Source of the DNA: an uncultured Rhodospirillales bacterium
Lineage (GTDB): Bacteria > Pseudomonadota > Alphaproteobacteria > Azospirillales > Azospirillaceae
NCBI GenBank assembly: GCA_903920145.1
Contig: CAIXKV010000215.1
Location: forward strand, 1 to 40,185
Direction: 5' to 3'
DNA length: 40,185 nt
The position numbers and the translations under genes were made by a program. Below, piece by piece: positions 7,800 through 16,339 of the stretch (positions within the stretch are counted from its first letter, which is position 1; every line of letters starts with the position of its first letter). The notes beneath the pieces were generated by a model, which worked only from the letters and a program-made list of their open reading frames with translations, made no database searches and had not been told where the DNA came from.

Positions 7800-9881
7800 T
7801 TATGCCGATCTCACCAGAGATCGAGCCAACGCTTCTGGCTCGGTCACAGGAGGGCCGCAGCGACTCTCTGCACAAAGATACGCGGTTGCGATACCCCCGG
7901 CCATAACCTTTCCATAGCCCGGATGGGTAACCGGCAACCGGGCATCCGGAGTCACCACCACCAGCACGAAATCCGGGCCAGCGCCAGTCATCGCCGCCCG
8001 TCGCAGAGCTTCGGTATCATCGGCCCCGGCCTTGCCAACAATCACCATGACGGTCGGCGAATCCAGAGTCTCGATGTGATTGAGCAAAGCCGCAAACCCC
8101 AGCGCGTCTCGGCCAAGCTGTCCAGAAAAGGCCCGAATCAAGGCATCGGCCCGCTGACGATAGGCCACTTCGCCGGTTAGGTGATGCAGCCGGGCCAACA
8201 CCCCAAGCATCAAGGCATTGCCATTAGGCGTGGCGCCATCCGAGGCGCTTTTGGTCCGCACCAGCGTCACTTCGGCATCGTTTGCCGAAAAGAAATAGCC
8301 GCCGCTGTTCGAATCCCAAAAATGCCGATCTGCTATGACCACCCAACGCCGGGCTTGGTCGAGATAGCTCGAATCGTCCGTGGCTTCGAACAGCGTTAGG
8401 GCCGCCCCACTCATCGCGGCGTAGTCATCCAGCAGTCCCGGAGCCCCCAACCGCCCCAGTCGCCAATGATGATGGAGTCGATCCATGACGGTCATCGCCT
8501 CTTGAACGAAGCGAAACGCCCGCTGTGCCGACGCGATCCACTCTGGGCGTCCGAACGCCATCCCCGCACGGGCTAAAGCTTCGATCATCAAGCCGTTCCA
8601 GTCCGCCAGAACTTTATCATCCTTCCCCGGCGGGGGGCGTTGCTTGCGTATTGCTAACAGGCGGGCCCGCGCGGCGGCCAATTGCGCCTCGATCTCTGGC
8701 GATTCGGGCATCGCCGCCCCTACCGTCTGCCCGACATCTGAGGGCGGCGATGGGATCAACCTTTCAGTCCGGTTGAGGATGCACACCCCTTCCCAATTGC
8801 CCAACGGATCGACTCCATAGTGATCCTTGAACAAGGTCGCCGTATCCCCCAAGCCGGCGTCGATCTCGGCGGCGGTCCAGACGGCAAACTTGCCTTCCTG
8901 ATGTTCGCTATCCGCATCGATGGAACTGGCAAAGCCACCATCAGCGGCGGTCATTTCACGCAGCACCCAACCAATCGTTTCCTCAACGCGGGCGGCGTAC
9001 AAAGAAAGGCCGGTCCCTTGCCAGACCCAAGTCAAGAGGCCGATCAGCAGGGCGTTGTCGTAGAGCATCTTTTCAAAATGTGGGACCAGCCATTCGTCAT
9101 CGGTGGCATAGCGGGCGAAACCGCCGGCTAAATGATCATAAATACCCCCCTGGCTCATCCGAGTCAGGGTTGTGATCACCGCCTGCCGGTAGGGCCCCTG
9201 CCCCGTGCGCCTCCAGGTCCGCCACAGCAATTCGAAGACGGGAACGTGAGGGAATTTTGGCGCACTCCCCACTCCTCCCCAGATCGGATCGACTTCGTGA
9301 AGCAGGCGTTCGGCAACCCGATTGATCAGCGCCACCGACACGGCCCCACCCCTCTCCCCTTCCCCCAACGGGGACAGAGCCTCGTGAATCTGGCTCGCAG
9401 CTTGGGCCACGGCCTGGGGCTGTTGGCGATAGGCATGGGCAACCCGGATCAGAACATCGCTGAATCCCGGTCGGCCATAACGGGAAACCGGGGGGAAATA
9501 GGTGCCGCCCCAAAATGGCACCCGCTCCGGGGTTAGAAACAGGGTCAGAGGCCAACCTCCTGGCTGGCCCAACACTCCCAAGGCCGCCTGATAGATTTGA
9601 TCCAAGTCGGGCCGCTCTTCCCGATCCAGCTTGATGTTGACGAACAAGGCATTCATCAAAGCCGCGATCCTGGCATCTTCGAAACACTCCCGCGCCATGA
9701 CATGGCACCAATGACAGGCGGCATAGCCTACCGACAGGAGAACCGGCTTTCCCTCACTCCGCGCCCGAACAAAGGCATCGTCGCTCCACGGAAGCCAATG
9801 GACCGGATTTCCCTGATGTTGCAGCAGGTAGGGACTGGTTTCAAAACCAAGCCGATTGGTGGCGGGCTCGATATTTGCCAT
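7800..9881 (-). CDS. Thioredoxin-domain protein, YyaL/SPATA20 family (DUF255)
   Basis: The 693-residue protein has an N-terminal thioredoxin-like DUF255 domain (about 1-165) with the family signature NPVHWLPW and the CHWCHVM redox motif (Cys56, Cys59). A long (alpha/alpha)6-barrel-like part follows, with EGKFAVWT and KDDKVLADWNGLMIEALARAG blocks typical of the family. Relatives include human SPATA20 and B. subtilis YyaL. The function is not firmly known. Between the domains (about residues 167-180) it carries SPLGEGERGGA, encoded by a C/G-rich hairpin-like stretch (9345-9380) that resembles intergenic repeats, so this looks like an in-frame insertion. The ATG at 9881 is divergent from the DUF6489 gene, with an 84-base shared promoter region. 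Confidence 0.93.
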   Translation of the reverse strand: MANIEPATNRLGFETSPYLLQHQGNPVHWLPWSDDAFVRARSEGKPVLLSVGYAACHWCHVMARECFEDARIAALMNALFVNIKLDREERPDLDQIYQAALGVLGQPGGWPLTLFLTPERVPFWGGTYFPPVSRYGRPGFSDVLIRVAHAYRQQPQAVAQAASQIHEALSPLGEGERGGAVSVALINRVAERLLHEVDPIWGGVGSAPKFPHVPVFELLWRTWRRTGQGPYRQAVITTLTRMSQGGIYDHLAGGFARYATDDEWLVPHFEKMLYDNALLIGLLTWVWQGTGLSLYAARVEETIGWVLREMTAADGGFASSIDADSEHQEGKFAVWTAAEIDAGLGDTATLFKDHYGVDPLGNWEGVCILNRTERLIPSPPSDVGQTVGAAMPESPEIEAQLAAARARLLAIRKQRPPPGKDDKVLADWNGLMIEALARAGMAFGRPEWIASAQRAFRFVQEAMTVMDRLHHHWRLGRLGAPGLLDDYAAMSGAALTLFEATDDSSYLDQARRWVVIADRHFWDSNSGGYFFSANDAEVTLVRTKSASDGATPNGNALMLGVLARLHHLTGEVAYRQRADALIRAFSGQLGRDALGFAALLNHIETLDSPTVMVIVGKAGADDTEALRRAAMTGAGPDFVLVVVTPDARLPVTHPGYGKVMAGGIATAYLCAESRCGPPVTEPEALARSLVRSA

Positions 9882-9965
9882 GGTGGGATGCTTTCCTCGT
9901 GGCGGGGGCTATTCTATAGTCGGCATCCGCCGGACCCTTGGTAATCTAGGTCGGGAGTCGCCAAC

Positions 9966-10217
9966 ATGAAGATCACCGTCAATCTCGAATGTACCCCCGA
10001 GGAGGCGCGCGCCTTTCTCGGCCTACCGGATTTGAAGCCGATGCAGGAGGCCCTTCTGACACAGCTTCAGGAACGGTTAACCGCCGGGCTTCAGGCGGCG
10101 GATGCCGATATGCTCATTCGCAACTGGCTGCCGACAGGCGTCCCTGGTATGGAACCTCTGATGAAAGCCATGTTCACCCAGTTTGAAGCCTTTCTTGGCC
10201 GGGAAGCCCGAAAATGA
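9966..10217 (+). CDS. DUF6489 family small protein
   Basis: The 83-residue protein begins KITVNLECTPEEARAFLGLP, which matches the alphaproteobacterial DUF6489 family as I recall it. It appears amphipathic and helical (QEALLTQLQERL, MKAMFTQFEAFLG) with no signal peptide and no cysteines apart from one near the start. No function is known to me; the C-terminal helix looks loosely like phasin helices, but this is only a resemblance. Its stop codon overlaps the start of the next gene by four bases (ATGA), so the two are coupled. It is divergent from the YyaL-like gene. Confidence 0.82.
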   Translation: MKITVNLECTPEEARAFLGLPDLKPMQEALLTQLQERLTAGLQAADADMLIRNWLPTGVPGMEPLMKAMFTQFEAFLGREARK

Positions 10218-10579
10218 CCGAATCCACCCCCACCCCGTACTATCGAGCTCATCTGTTTTTTTGCACCCACCGCAAACCCCCTGATAATCCCCGGAAGGAT
10301 TGCGCCCGCTATGATGCGGCGGCCTTGGCCCAATATCTCAAAGAGCGGATCAAGGAGCATGGACTGAAACAGGTCCGGGTCAATACCGCCGGCTGCCTGC
10401 ATCGGTGCAGCCTAGGGCCGGTGCTGGTGGTCTATCCTGAAGGCGTCTGGTATACCTACCAAAACGAGGCCGATTTGGATGAAATCCTGGACTCGCATCT
10501 GATACGCGGCCAACCTGTCAAGCGCTTATTGCTCCCCGAACGGGGGGAGAATGTCGAAGCCCACGGATCCACGTCCTGA
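10214..10579 (+). CDS. (2Fe-2S) ferredoxin-like thioredoxin-fold protein
   Basis: The 121-residue protein matches small thioredoxin-fold ferredoxins. Cys17 (in FFCTHRK), Cys30 (KDCARYD), Cys61 and Cys65 (AGCLHRCSLGP) are spaced like the four ligands of the [2Fe-2S] cluster in that class. YPEGVWYTYQNEADLDEILDSHL is the usual closing segment. It probably serves as an electron carrier or as a cluster-bearing regulatory protein; the partner is unknown. It overlaps the DUF6489 gene by four bases and precedes mnmE by 45 bases, so the three may share a transcript. The last 20 residues are polar and variable. Confidence 0.88.
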   Translation: MTESTPTPYYRAHLFFCTHRKPPDNPRKDCARYDAAALAQYLKERIKEHGLKQVRVNTAGCLHRCSLGPVLVVYPEGVWYTYQNEADLDEILDSHLIRGQPVKRLLLPERGENVEAHGSTS

Positions 10580-10624
10580 CAGCCTCCCGTCCCTCCCCAG
10601 CGCATCTTACTTTTGGATCGTAAC

Positions 10625-11962
10625 GTGTCGACATTTAGCGGAACCATCTTCGCTCTCGGCACGGGGGTTGGGCGGGCGGCTCTGGCCGTGGTACGGCTGT
10701 CGGGCTCCGACGCCGGCCCGGCCCTGGACGCCCTTACCCGAACTCGCCGGCCTGCGCCCCGCCACGCCACACGGGCTACGCTTCGGCACCCGCGTAACGG
10801 CGAAATTCTGGATCAGGCCCTGGTGCTATGGTTTCCCGCTCCGGCCAGTTATACTGGGGAAGATGTGGTGGAGCTGCATCTTCATGGGGGCCGAGCGGTA
10901 ATCCAAGGCGTCACCGAGGCCCTAGCGGCCCTGCCCGGCCTGCGCCCCGCCGAGCCCGGCGACTTCACCCGCCGCGCCTTTGCCGCCGGGAAATTCGATC
11001 TGACCGAGGCCGAAGCAATCGCCGATCTCATCGATGCCGACACCGCCGCCCAACGCCGCCAAGCTCTCCGGCAATTGGATGGCGCGTTATCCGCGCTTTA
11101 CGACGATTGGCGGGACCGACTGATTCGACTGCTGGCCTATCTGGAAGCGGGGATCGACTTTCCCGAAGAAGACCTCCCAGACGGCTTGGACCAAACGGCC
11201 CTGGCCAATCTTTCGGCCCTGATCGATGACCTTAACCGGCATCTTCAGGATGGGCACCGGGGCGAACGTTTGCGCGACGGTCTGTCGGTGGCCATCATCG
11301 GTCCTCCCAATGCCGGCAAATCCAGCCTGCTCAACCGATTGGCCCGCCGAGAAGCCGCCATCGTTTCGGCCCAATCGGGCACCACCCGCGACGTAATCGA
11401 GGTTCACTTGGACATTGCCGGTTATCCGGTGATCCTCGCCGATACCGCCGGGTTGCGGGAGAGTGCTGATGCCGTGGAAAGCGAGGGCATCCGTCGCGCT
11501 CTCGAGCGGGCGGCCCATGCCGATATCAAGATTGCCGTGTTCGATGGCGCCTGTTGGCCGAATGCGGATTCCGTCACCGCCGGACTGGTTGATGACGATA
11601 CTCTGATGGTGGTCAATAAACTCGACCAGCATGGTGTGGCGGTGCCGCTGATGGACGGGCGTATTGGCATCGGGGTTTCAGCCCAATCGGGCGTGGGGCT
11701 GTCGATACTGATTGAGCGGCTTGGCGCCATGGTCGCGGCGCGCCTTGACACGGCAGGGCGTCCCCCCTTAACCCGCTTGCGGCACCGGATTGCTCTTCAG
11801 GACTGTCACGAGGCTTTGGTTCGGGCCAAAACCGCAGCCCTACCGGAACTGGTGGCCGAAGATGTTCGGTTAGCGGTGCGAGCCTTGGGCCGCATCACAG
11901 GCCGGGTTGCGGTCGATGATGTGCTTGACGTGATTTTTCGGGATTTCTGCATCGGAAAATGA
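10625..11962 (+). CDS. mnmE: tRNA modification GTPase MnmE (TrmE)
   Basis: MnmE works with MnmG to modify U34 of tRNA. The N-terminal formyl-THF-binding domain (GTIFALGTGVGRAALAVVRLSG, then YTGEDVVELHLHGG) is followed by a helical domain split by the G domain. The G domain carries GPPNAGKSSLLN (P loop), GTTRDV, DTAGLRES and NKLD. The protein ends FCIGK, containing the invariant CIGK with the catalytic Cys. I prefer the GTG at 10625: an upstream in-frame TTG at 10613 is possible, but there is a GGA about 7 bases before the GTG and the family usually starts just ahead of TIFA. It lies apart from mnmG and in the opposite direction, unlike the usual mnmE-mnmG order. Confidence 0.96.
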   Translation: MSTFSGTIFALGTGVGRAALAVVRLSGSDAGPALDALTRTRRPAPRHATRATLRHPRNGEILDQALVLWFPAPASYTGEDVVELHLHGGRAVIQGVTEALAALPGLRPAEPGDFTRRAFAAGKFDLTEAEAIADLIDADTAAQRRQALRQLDGALSALYDDWRDRLIRLLAYLEAGIDFPEEDLPDGLDQTALANLSALIDDLNRHLQDGHRGERLRDGLSVAIIGPPNAGKSSLLNRLARREAAIVSAQSGTTRDVIEVHLDIAGYPVILADTAGLRESADAVESEGIRRALERAAHADIKIAVFDGACWPNADSVTAGLVDDDTLMVVNKLDQHGVAVPLMDGRIGIGVSAQSGVGLSILIERLGAMVAARLDTAGRPPLTRLRHRIALQDCHEALVRAKTAALPELVAEDVRLAVRALGRITGRVAVDDVLDVIFRDFCIGK

Positions 11963-12085
11963 CGCCATTCCCTTGGCGTTCCCGGCACCCGTAAAAAGAG
12001 GGGGGCAGAGCCCACGAAAAGCTCTATCCTAACATCCATAGGACTTCGCCCCCGGAACTTCGAGACGTTATGCGGGTCTATCATC

Positions 12086-13660
12086 ATGAACGCGGCTAAT
12101 CCCCTGGTTTTTCTCCTGCCCGATGAAGCGGCCACTCAGCGATTGGCAACGCGGCTAGCTCCCTATGTTGCGAGCGGCGGCGGTCTCGTGACGTTGGTCG
12201 GAGAGCTGGGAGCCGGCAAGACGGCGTTTGCCCGAGCCCTGATTCGGGCCTTGACCGGCGACCCCAATGAAGAGGTGCCAAGCCCCACCTTCACCCTGGT
12301 TCAGAGCTATGACACCCCCCAAGGGCTGGTCACGCATTTCGACCTGTATCGGATCACCGACGCCGAAGAGCGGATCGAACTGGGATGGGACGATGCCGTG
12401 GCCAACGGAATCGTGCTGGTGGAATGGCCCGAACGGCTGGGGACGTTCTTGCCGCCCGAACGTCTTGAAATCACCCTGTCTCCTGATCCCGCCGCTGGCC
12501 CCGATGCCCGAATCGCAACCCTCACCGCCCATGGCCAGCCCCAAAGCCGTTGGGCGAGTGTGCCATCAGCCCTGGCTGATCCCATGATACCGGCGAGCCC
12601 TGATACTGACAGATCGCCGGTATCGGGCCGCGACGGCGGCCTTGCAGACTCCGAGCCTCCCCTCCTCCGGTTCCTGGCCGCTCATGATCTGATGGCGGCG
12701 GAACGGCAGACTCTTGCCGGCGATGCCTCGACCCGGCATTACCAACGCCTGCGCCTTTCAAACCGACCATCCTTGATTCTGATGCAAGCCCCCGATCCCG
12801 AGCGGGAGCTGCTGCCCTTTATCACCGTCGCCGAATGCCTGCGTCCGCTGGGCCTGTCGGTGCCGGAGATTTACGCCGTCGATGCCGATGCCGGTTTGAT
12901 GCTTCTGGAAGACTTCGGCGATGCTTCTTTTGCACAGTGTTTAGACGCGGGCGCCGAACCAGAGCCGCTGTATCGTCTGGCCGTGGATGCCCTGATCACA
13001 CTGCATAAAACCTTTATCCCCGATTCTGGCTCCGGTTCTTCCTCTGCAACGGCGACGCTGCCGATTTTCGACGCCGCCCGCTTTCTCGATCAGGCCATGC
13101 TTTTTGCTGAATGGGCCCCGCCTGCGATGAGGGGCCATCCCCTGGACAGCGCTGCCCGCTCCGCATTCGAAGCCGCTTGGCAGGCGGTTCTCCCCCAGGC
13201 CCTCACCCGGTCAACCCTGCTATTGCGCGACTTCCACGCCGGCAATCTGATGCACCTGCCCGATCGGGCCGGAGTGCGAGCTTGTGGTTTGCTGGACATC
13301 CAAGATGCCGGACTTGGCCCGGCGACTTATGATCTGGTCTCTCTGATCGAAGATGCTCGCCGTGATCTGGCCCCGACCGTGGCTGAAGCCATGATCGGGC
13401 ATTATGAGGCCGCCTTCCCAGACCTAGATCCGGCGGCCCTTCGGCGGGAATGGTCGGTGCTGGCGGTCCTCCGCCATACCCGCGTGATAGCGGTCTTTCT
13501 GCGCCTTGCTGCGCAGGGCAAACGGGGCTATCTGGCCCACCTGCCCCGTGTACAACGCTATTTAAGTCGGGCATTGGCGCATCCCGCCCTCGCCCCCATG
13601 GCGGATTGGTTTGCCTGCCACATGCCGATGATCCATGGCGATGATACCGGCGAGCCCTGA
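12086..13660 (+). CDS. Bifunctional TsaE / APH-fold phosphotransferase (AmgK-like) fusion
   Basis: Residues 1-150 form a TsaE domain, the ATPase of the threonylcarbamoyl-A37 tRNA machinery: Walker A GELGAGKT (39-46), SPTFTLVQSYD (66-76) and HFDLYRI (84-90), with VEWPERLG. Residues about 192-510 form an aminoglycoside-phosphotransferase-fold kinase: LMLLEDFGDASFAQ, LLRDFHAGNLMHL (about 378-390, catalytic loop) and LLDIQDAGLGPATYDLVSLIED (metal-binding Asp). Such fusions are known in alphaproteobacteria, where the kinase resembles AmgK (N-acetylmuramate/GlcNAc 1-kinase of cell-wall recycling). Residues 167-186 of the linker are encoded by a dispersed-repeat copy (12586-12641), and the last residues and stop come from another repeat fragment. 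The usual downstream nucleotidyltransferase gene (murU) is absent. The kinase substrate is inferred. Confidence 0.9.
   Translation: MNAANPLVFLLPDEAATQRLATRLAPYVASGGGLVTLVGELGAGKTAFARALIRALTGDPNEEVPSPTFTLVQSYDTPQGLVTHFDLYRITDAEERIELGWDDAVANGIVLVEWPERLGTFLPPERLEITLSPDPAAGPDARIATLTAHGQPQSRWASVPSALADPMIPASPDTDRSPVSGRDGGLADSEPPLLRFLAAHDLMAAERQTLAGDASTRHYQRLRLSNRPSLILMQAPDPERELLPFITVAECLRPLGLSVPEIYAVDADAGLMLLEDFGDASFAQCLDAGAEPEPLYRLAVDALITLHKTFIPDSGSGSSSATATLPIFDAARFLDQAMLFAEWAPPAMRGHPLDSAARSAFEAAWQAVLPQALTRSTLLLRDFHAGNLMHLPDRAGVRACGLLDIQDAGLGPATYDLVSLIEDARRDLAPTVAEAMIGHYEAAFPDLDPAALRREWSVLAVLRHTRVIAVFLRLAAQGKRGYLAHLPRVQRYLSRALAHPALAPMADWFACHMPMIHGDDTGEP
12586..12641 (-). repeat. Dispersed element fragment read in frame inside the TsaE-kinase gene (copy D)
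   Basis: In minus orientation this fragment matches the last part of the element (hairpins IV and V) with, by eye, a single substitution in 55 bases (AGA in place of ACA in the loop). It is read without interruption as residues 167-186 of the fusion protein, between the two domains. Confidence 0.9.
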
Positions 13661-13661
13661 T
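13643..13661 (-). repeat. Half-hairpin fragment of the dispersed element (copy E)
   Basis: GATACCGGCGAGCCCTGAT matches the end of hairpin V in minus orientation. It supplies the last residues (DTGEP) and the TGA stop codon of the TsaE-kinase fusion, so the natural C-terminus may have been altered here. Confidence 0.75.
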
Positions 13662-13699
13662 GCGGGATTTGAGAACCAAACCAAGGAAGAGCGGACCCT

Positions 13700-13740
13700 A
13701 TGACGATCCCTCATCAGCCAGAAGCCAAGTGCGACGGCGA
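13700..13740 (+). pseudogene. Possible 5' remnant of a gene cut by the repeat
   Basis: An ATG at 13700 is preceded by AAGGAAG at a good ribosome-binding distance and starts MTIPHQPEAKCDGD, which then runs directly into repeat copy F. In relatives the kinase gene is commonly followed by the nucleotidyltransferase murU, so this could be the broken start of such a gene. The 14 residues are too few to identify, and the idea rests on position and the ribosome-binding site only. Confidence 0.25.
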
Positions 13741-13866
13741 CCCATCAAGGCTGCCCTCAGACGCCGGGCGGGCGCATCCGCGCCCTTGGCTTCGCGTCCA
13801 CGAGGACGCGGGGCCGCCGTCGCGGCCCGATACCGGCGATGTATCAGTATCAGGGCTCGCCGGTAT
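13741..13866 (+). repeat. Dispersed multi-hairpin element, 5'-truncated (copy F)
   Basis: The copy starts at the right arm of hairpin I (CATCAAGG) and lacks its left arm. Hairpins II (GGGCGC/GCGCCC), III (CGCGTCC ACGA GGACGCG), IV and V are complete. Hairpin V has perfect arms ATACCGGCGA / TCGCCGGTAT. The copy lies between the TsaE-kinase gene and the 3' end of prpE. Confidence 0.88.
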
Positions 13867-13930
13867 TATTATGATGCTTAACCGCTCTCATCGGGACCAC
13901 ACAACGGTCTCGATGAGAGCGCGCCAGATA

Positions 13931-15841
13931 TCACGCCTCGGAGGCCGTTTTGGCGTAGCCTAACGTCCGAAGCGCATCGGCGATTTCCGGCAGAATGGCC
14001 GGATCGTCAATGGTTGCCGGTGCCTTAAACGGCGAGCTGTCGGCGATTTTTTGCATAGTGCCGCGCAAAACCTTACCCGAACGGGTCTTGGGAAGCCGTT
14101 GAACCACCAAAGCCCGCTTGAAGTCAGCAACCGGGCCAATCGTATCGCGCACCGCCTGTACGACTTCTTTAATAATTTCGTCGTCGGAACGCTTGACTCC
14201 AGCCTTCAGAACCAGGAACCCGAGCGGCACCTGGCCCTTGAGCTGATCAGACACCCCAATCACCGCGCATTCGGCAACATCCTTGTGGGATGACAGCACC
14301 TCTTCCATGGCGCCCGTGGACAGGCGATGGCCGGCAACATTGATGATATCGTCGGTTCGGGCCATGATGCTGATGTAGCCATCATCGTCGATGAATCCGG
14401 CGTCCCCGGTCTGATAGTACCCAGGATACTCGGTCAAATACGCCTTCAGGAAGCGATCATCGGCATTCCATAAGGTCGGCAATGATCCCGGAGGCAGCGG
14501 TAGCTTGATGACAATCGCGCCGATATCTCCGTGCGGCACTTCTTGATTTTCAGCGTTGACGATCCGCACATCCCATCCCGGCAACGGCTTGGTCGCCGAG
14601 CCATATTTGATCGGGAACAATTGGATTCCCAGTGGATTCCCCGAGATACCCCAGCCGGTTTCGGTCTGCCACCAGTGATCGATCACCGGCACCTTGAGCT
14701 TGTCTTCGGCCCAATGCAGGGTATCGGGATCGGAACGCTCTCCGGCTAGGAACAGGGCGCGAAAACCGCTCAGGTCATATTTGGCAAGATGGGTTCCCTC
14801 TGGGTCTTCGCGCTTGATCGCCCGAAACGCCGTGGGTGCGGTGAACAGAGTGGCAACCTTATGCTCGCTGATGACCCGCCAAAAAGCGCCGGGATCGGGA
14901 GTTCCCACCGGCTTGCCTTCGTAAAGCAAGGTGGTGCAACCGTACAGCAGCGGCGCGTAACAGATATAAGAGTGACCCACCACCCATCCCACGTCAGACG
15001 CCGCCCAAAACACCTCGCCTGGTTTCATATTATACATATAACGCATGGTCCAGGTCAGTGCGACCGCGTGGCCGCCATTGTCGCGGACAATGCCCTTGGG
15101 CTGGCCGGTGGTGCCGGACGTGTAAAGGATGTATAGGGGATCGGTTGCGGCCACCGGAACACAAGGCGCCGGTTCCGCCGCCGCCGCACCCTGGACCCAA
15201 TCGACATCGCGCCCGGCGATCATCGGCGCCGTTTCCTGGGGCCTCTGGAAGATCACCGTGTGCGCCGGCTTATGGGCCGACATCTCGATGGCGGCATCCA
15301 ACATTGGCTTATAGGGCAGCACCTTCTTGCCCTCGATGCCGCACGAGGCCGAAACGATAACTTTGGGCTTGGCGTCATTGATCCGGGTCGACAGTTCGCT
15401 GGGCGCAAAGCCGCCGAACACCACCGAGTGAACGGCCCCAATGCGGGCACAGGCCAACATCGCTTCGACCGCCTGCGGGATCATCGGCATGTAGATGATG
15501 ACCCGATCACCTTTTTCGACCCCCAATTGAGTCAACAGGCCCGCAAAACGACTAACCCGATCTTGCAACTGGCGATAGGTTATGCTCTCTCCGGCGGCCG
15601 TGACGGGACTGTCATAAATGATCGCAACCTGATCGCCCCGCCCCCCTTCTACGTGACGGTCAACGGCGTTGTAGCAGGTGTTGAGCAGACCGCCCCTGAA
15701 CCATCGGTAAAAAGGCGGATTGCTTCGATCAAGAACCGTGTCCCAGGTTTTATCCCAATGGATTGCTGCTGCGGCATCCCCCCAGAAACCATCCGGATCA
15801 GAGATCGACTGCGCAAACATTTGTTCATAGAGAGTGGTCAT
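13931..15841 (-). CDS. prpE: Propionyl-CoA synthetase PrpE (AMP-forming)
   Basis: The 636-residue enzyme is an acetyl-CoA-synthetase-like ligase that activates propionate (or acetate) to its CoA thioester through an acyl-AMP. Visible motifs are LYILYTSGTTGQPKG (P loop, AMP binding), DVGWVVGHSYICYAPLL, WWQTETGWGISG, YYQTGDAGFIDDDGYISIMARTDDIINVAGHRLSTG and the catalytic-lysine end TRSGKVLRG. The CGIEGKKVLPYKPMLDAAI segment and the length favour PrpE over Acs. I chose the ATG at 15841: GAAGGG lies about 6 bases before it and family members start near TLYEQMF. The frame stays open 42 codons upstream but that stretch has no family resemblance. Its product could feed propionyl-CoA into the methylcitrate or PHA routes. 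Confidence 0.92.
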   Translation of the reverse strand: MTTLYEQMFAQSISDPDGFWGDAAAAIHWDKTWDTVLDRSNPPFYRWFRGGLLNTCYNAVDRHVEGGRGDQVAIIYDSPVTAAGESITYRQLQDRVSRFAGLLTQLGVEKGDRVIIYMPMIPQAVEAMLACARIGAVHSVVFGGFAPSELSTRINDAKPKVIVSASCGIEGKKVLPYKPMLDAAIEMSAHKPAHTVIFQRPQETAPMIAGRDVDWVQGAAAAEPAPCVPVAATDPLYILYTSGTTGQPKGIVRDNGGHAVALTWTMRYMYNMKPGEVFWAASDVGWVVGHSYICYAPLLYGCTTLLYEGKPVGTPDPGAFWRVISEHKVATLFTAPTAFRAIKREDPEGTHLAKYDLSGFRALFLAGERSDPDTLHWAEDKLKVPVIDHWWQTETGWGISGNPLGIQLFPIKYGSATKPLPGWDVRIVNAENQEVPHGDIGAIVIKLPLPPGSLPTLWNADDRFLKAYLTEYPGYYQTGDAGFIDDDGYISIMARTDDIINVAGHRLSTGAMEEVLSSHKDVAECAVIGVSDQLKGQVPLGFLVLKAGVKRSDDEIIKEVVQAVRDTIGPVADFKRALVVQRLPKTRSGKVLRGTMQKIADSSPFKAPATIDDPAILPEIADALRTLGYAKTASEA

Positions 15842-16339
15842 GTCGTACCCTTCTTGCGCTCCCCGGAGCCTATTCGTTATTGGTCGCGGCGTTTGGCCCG
15901 CGTTCGCCAAGTGTGCGACAAAACAGTGATCCAATGCAAACCTTGTTTCTTTGCTGCACTGCCGCAAGTGGTTGGTATTCGCGCCAGCATATCTTGATCG
16001 TGCCGCTACGGCCCGTCATTGGGAAAGAATGATCACTACCAATTCAAGGATGGCGTCGTCACAATCGTCTTCAGTTTGTAACAGTCGAACCGAACCCATC
16101 TGGCGATATTCAGACACGTTCTGATAAATTGCAAATAACCGTTACCAGCTAGGTATGGTTAATATCCTTACCATACTCAACCGCGACATCATGACCGATT
16201 TGCAGCTAGATCTTGCTAGTATAAGATGATCACTTACGTATGAACAAAAAACCCGGTTGCGGTGCGCGTCGTAAGGCGCGAACGAGGCGCCAGGGATATA
16301 AAAACAGGCTGAAAAGCCTTTCCGGGAGATCCGCCGATC
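15842..16339. other. Intergenic region between divergent prpE and chemoreceptor genes
   Basis: No gene is visible. On the prpE side there is a small inverted repeat TGCAAA (15935-15940) / TTTGC (15950-15954), which could be an operator for a short-chain-acyl-CoA regulator (weak). GTATGGT (16153-16159) / ACCATAC (16170-16176) form a 7-bp inverted repeat with a 10-base AT-rich spacer upstream of the receptor gene. TATAAG (16220-16225) could be a -10 box, but I see no well-spaced -35. A small AGGCT GAAA AGCCT hairpin lies about 20 bases before the receptor start codon. Confidence 0.5.

Noticed and set aside
13700-13963. An 87-codon gene starting MTIPHQPEAK
   Set aside because: Beyond the first 14 codons it is the translation of repeat copy F and then of the region opposite the prpE end. 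I kept only the start as a possible remnant.
15842-15967. A 42-residue extension of PrpE
   Set aside because: It lies before a good ribosome-binding site and the family-typical start, and it shows no family resemblance.
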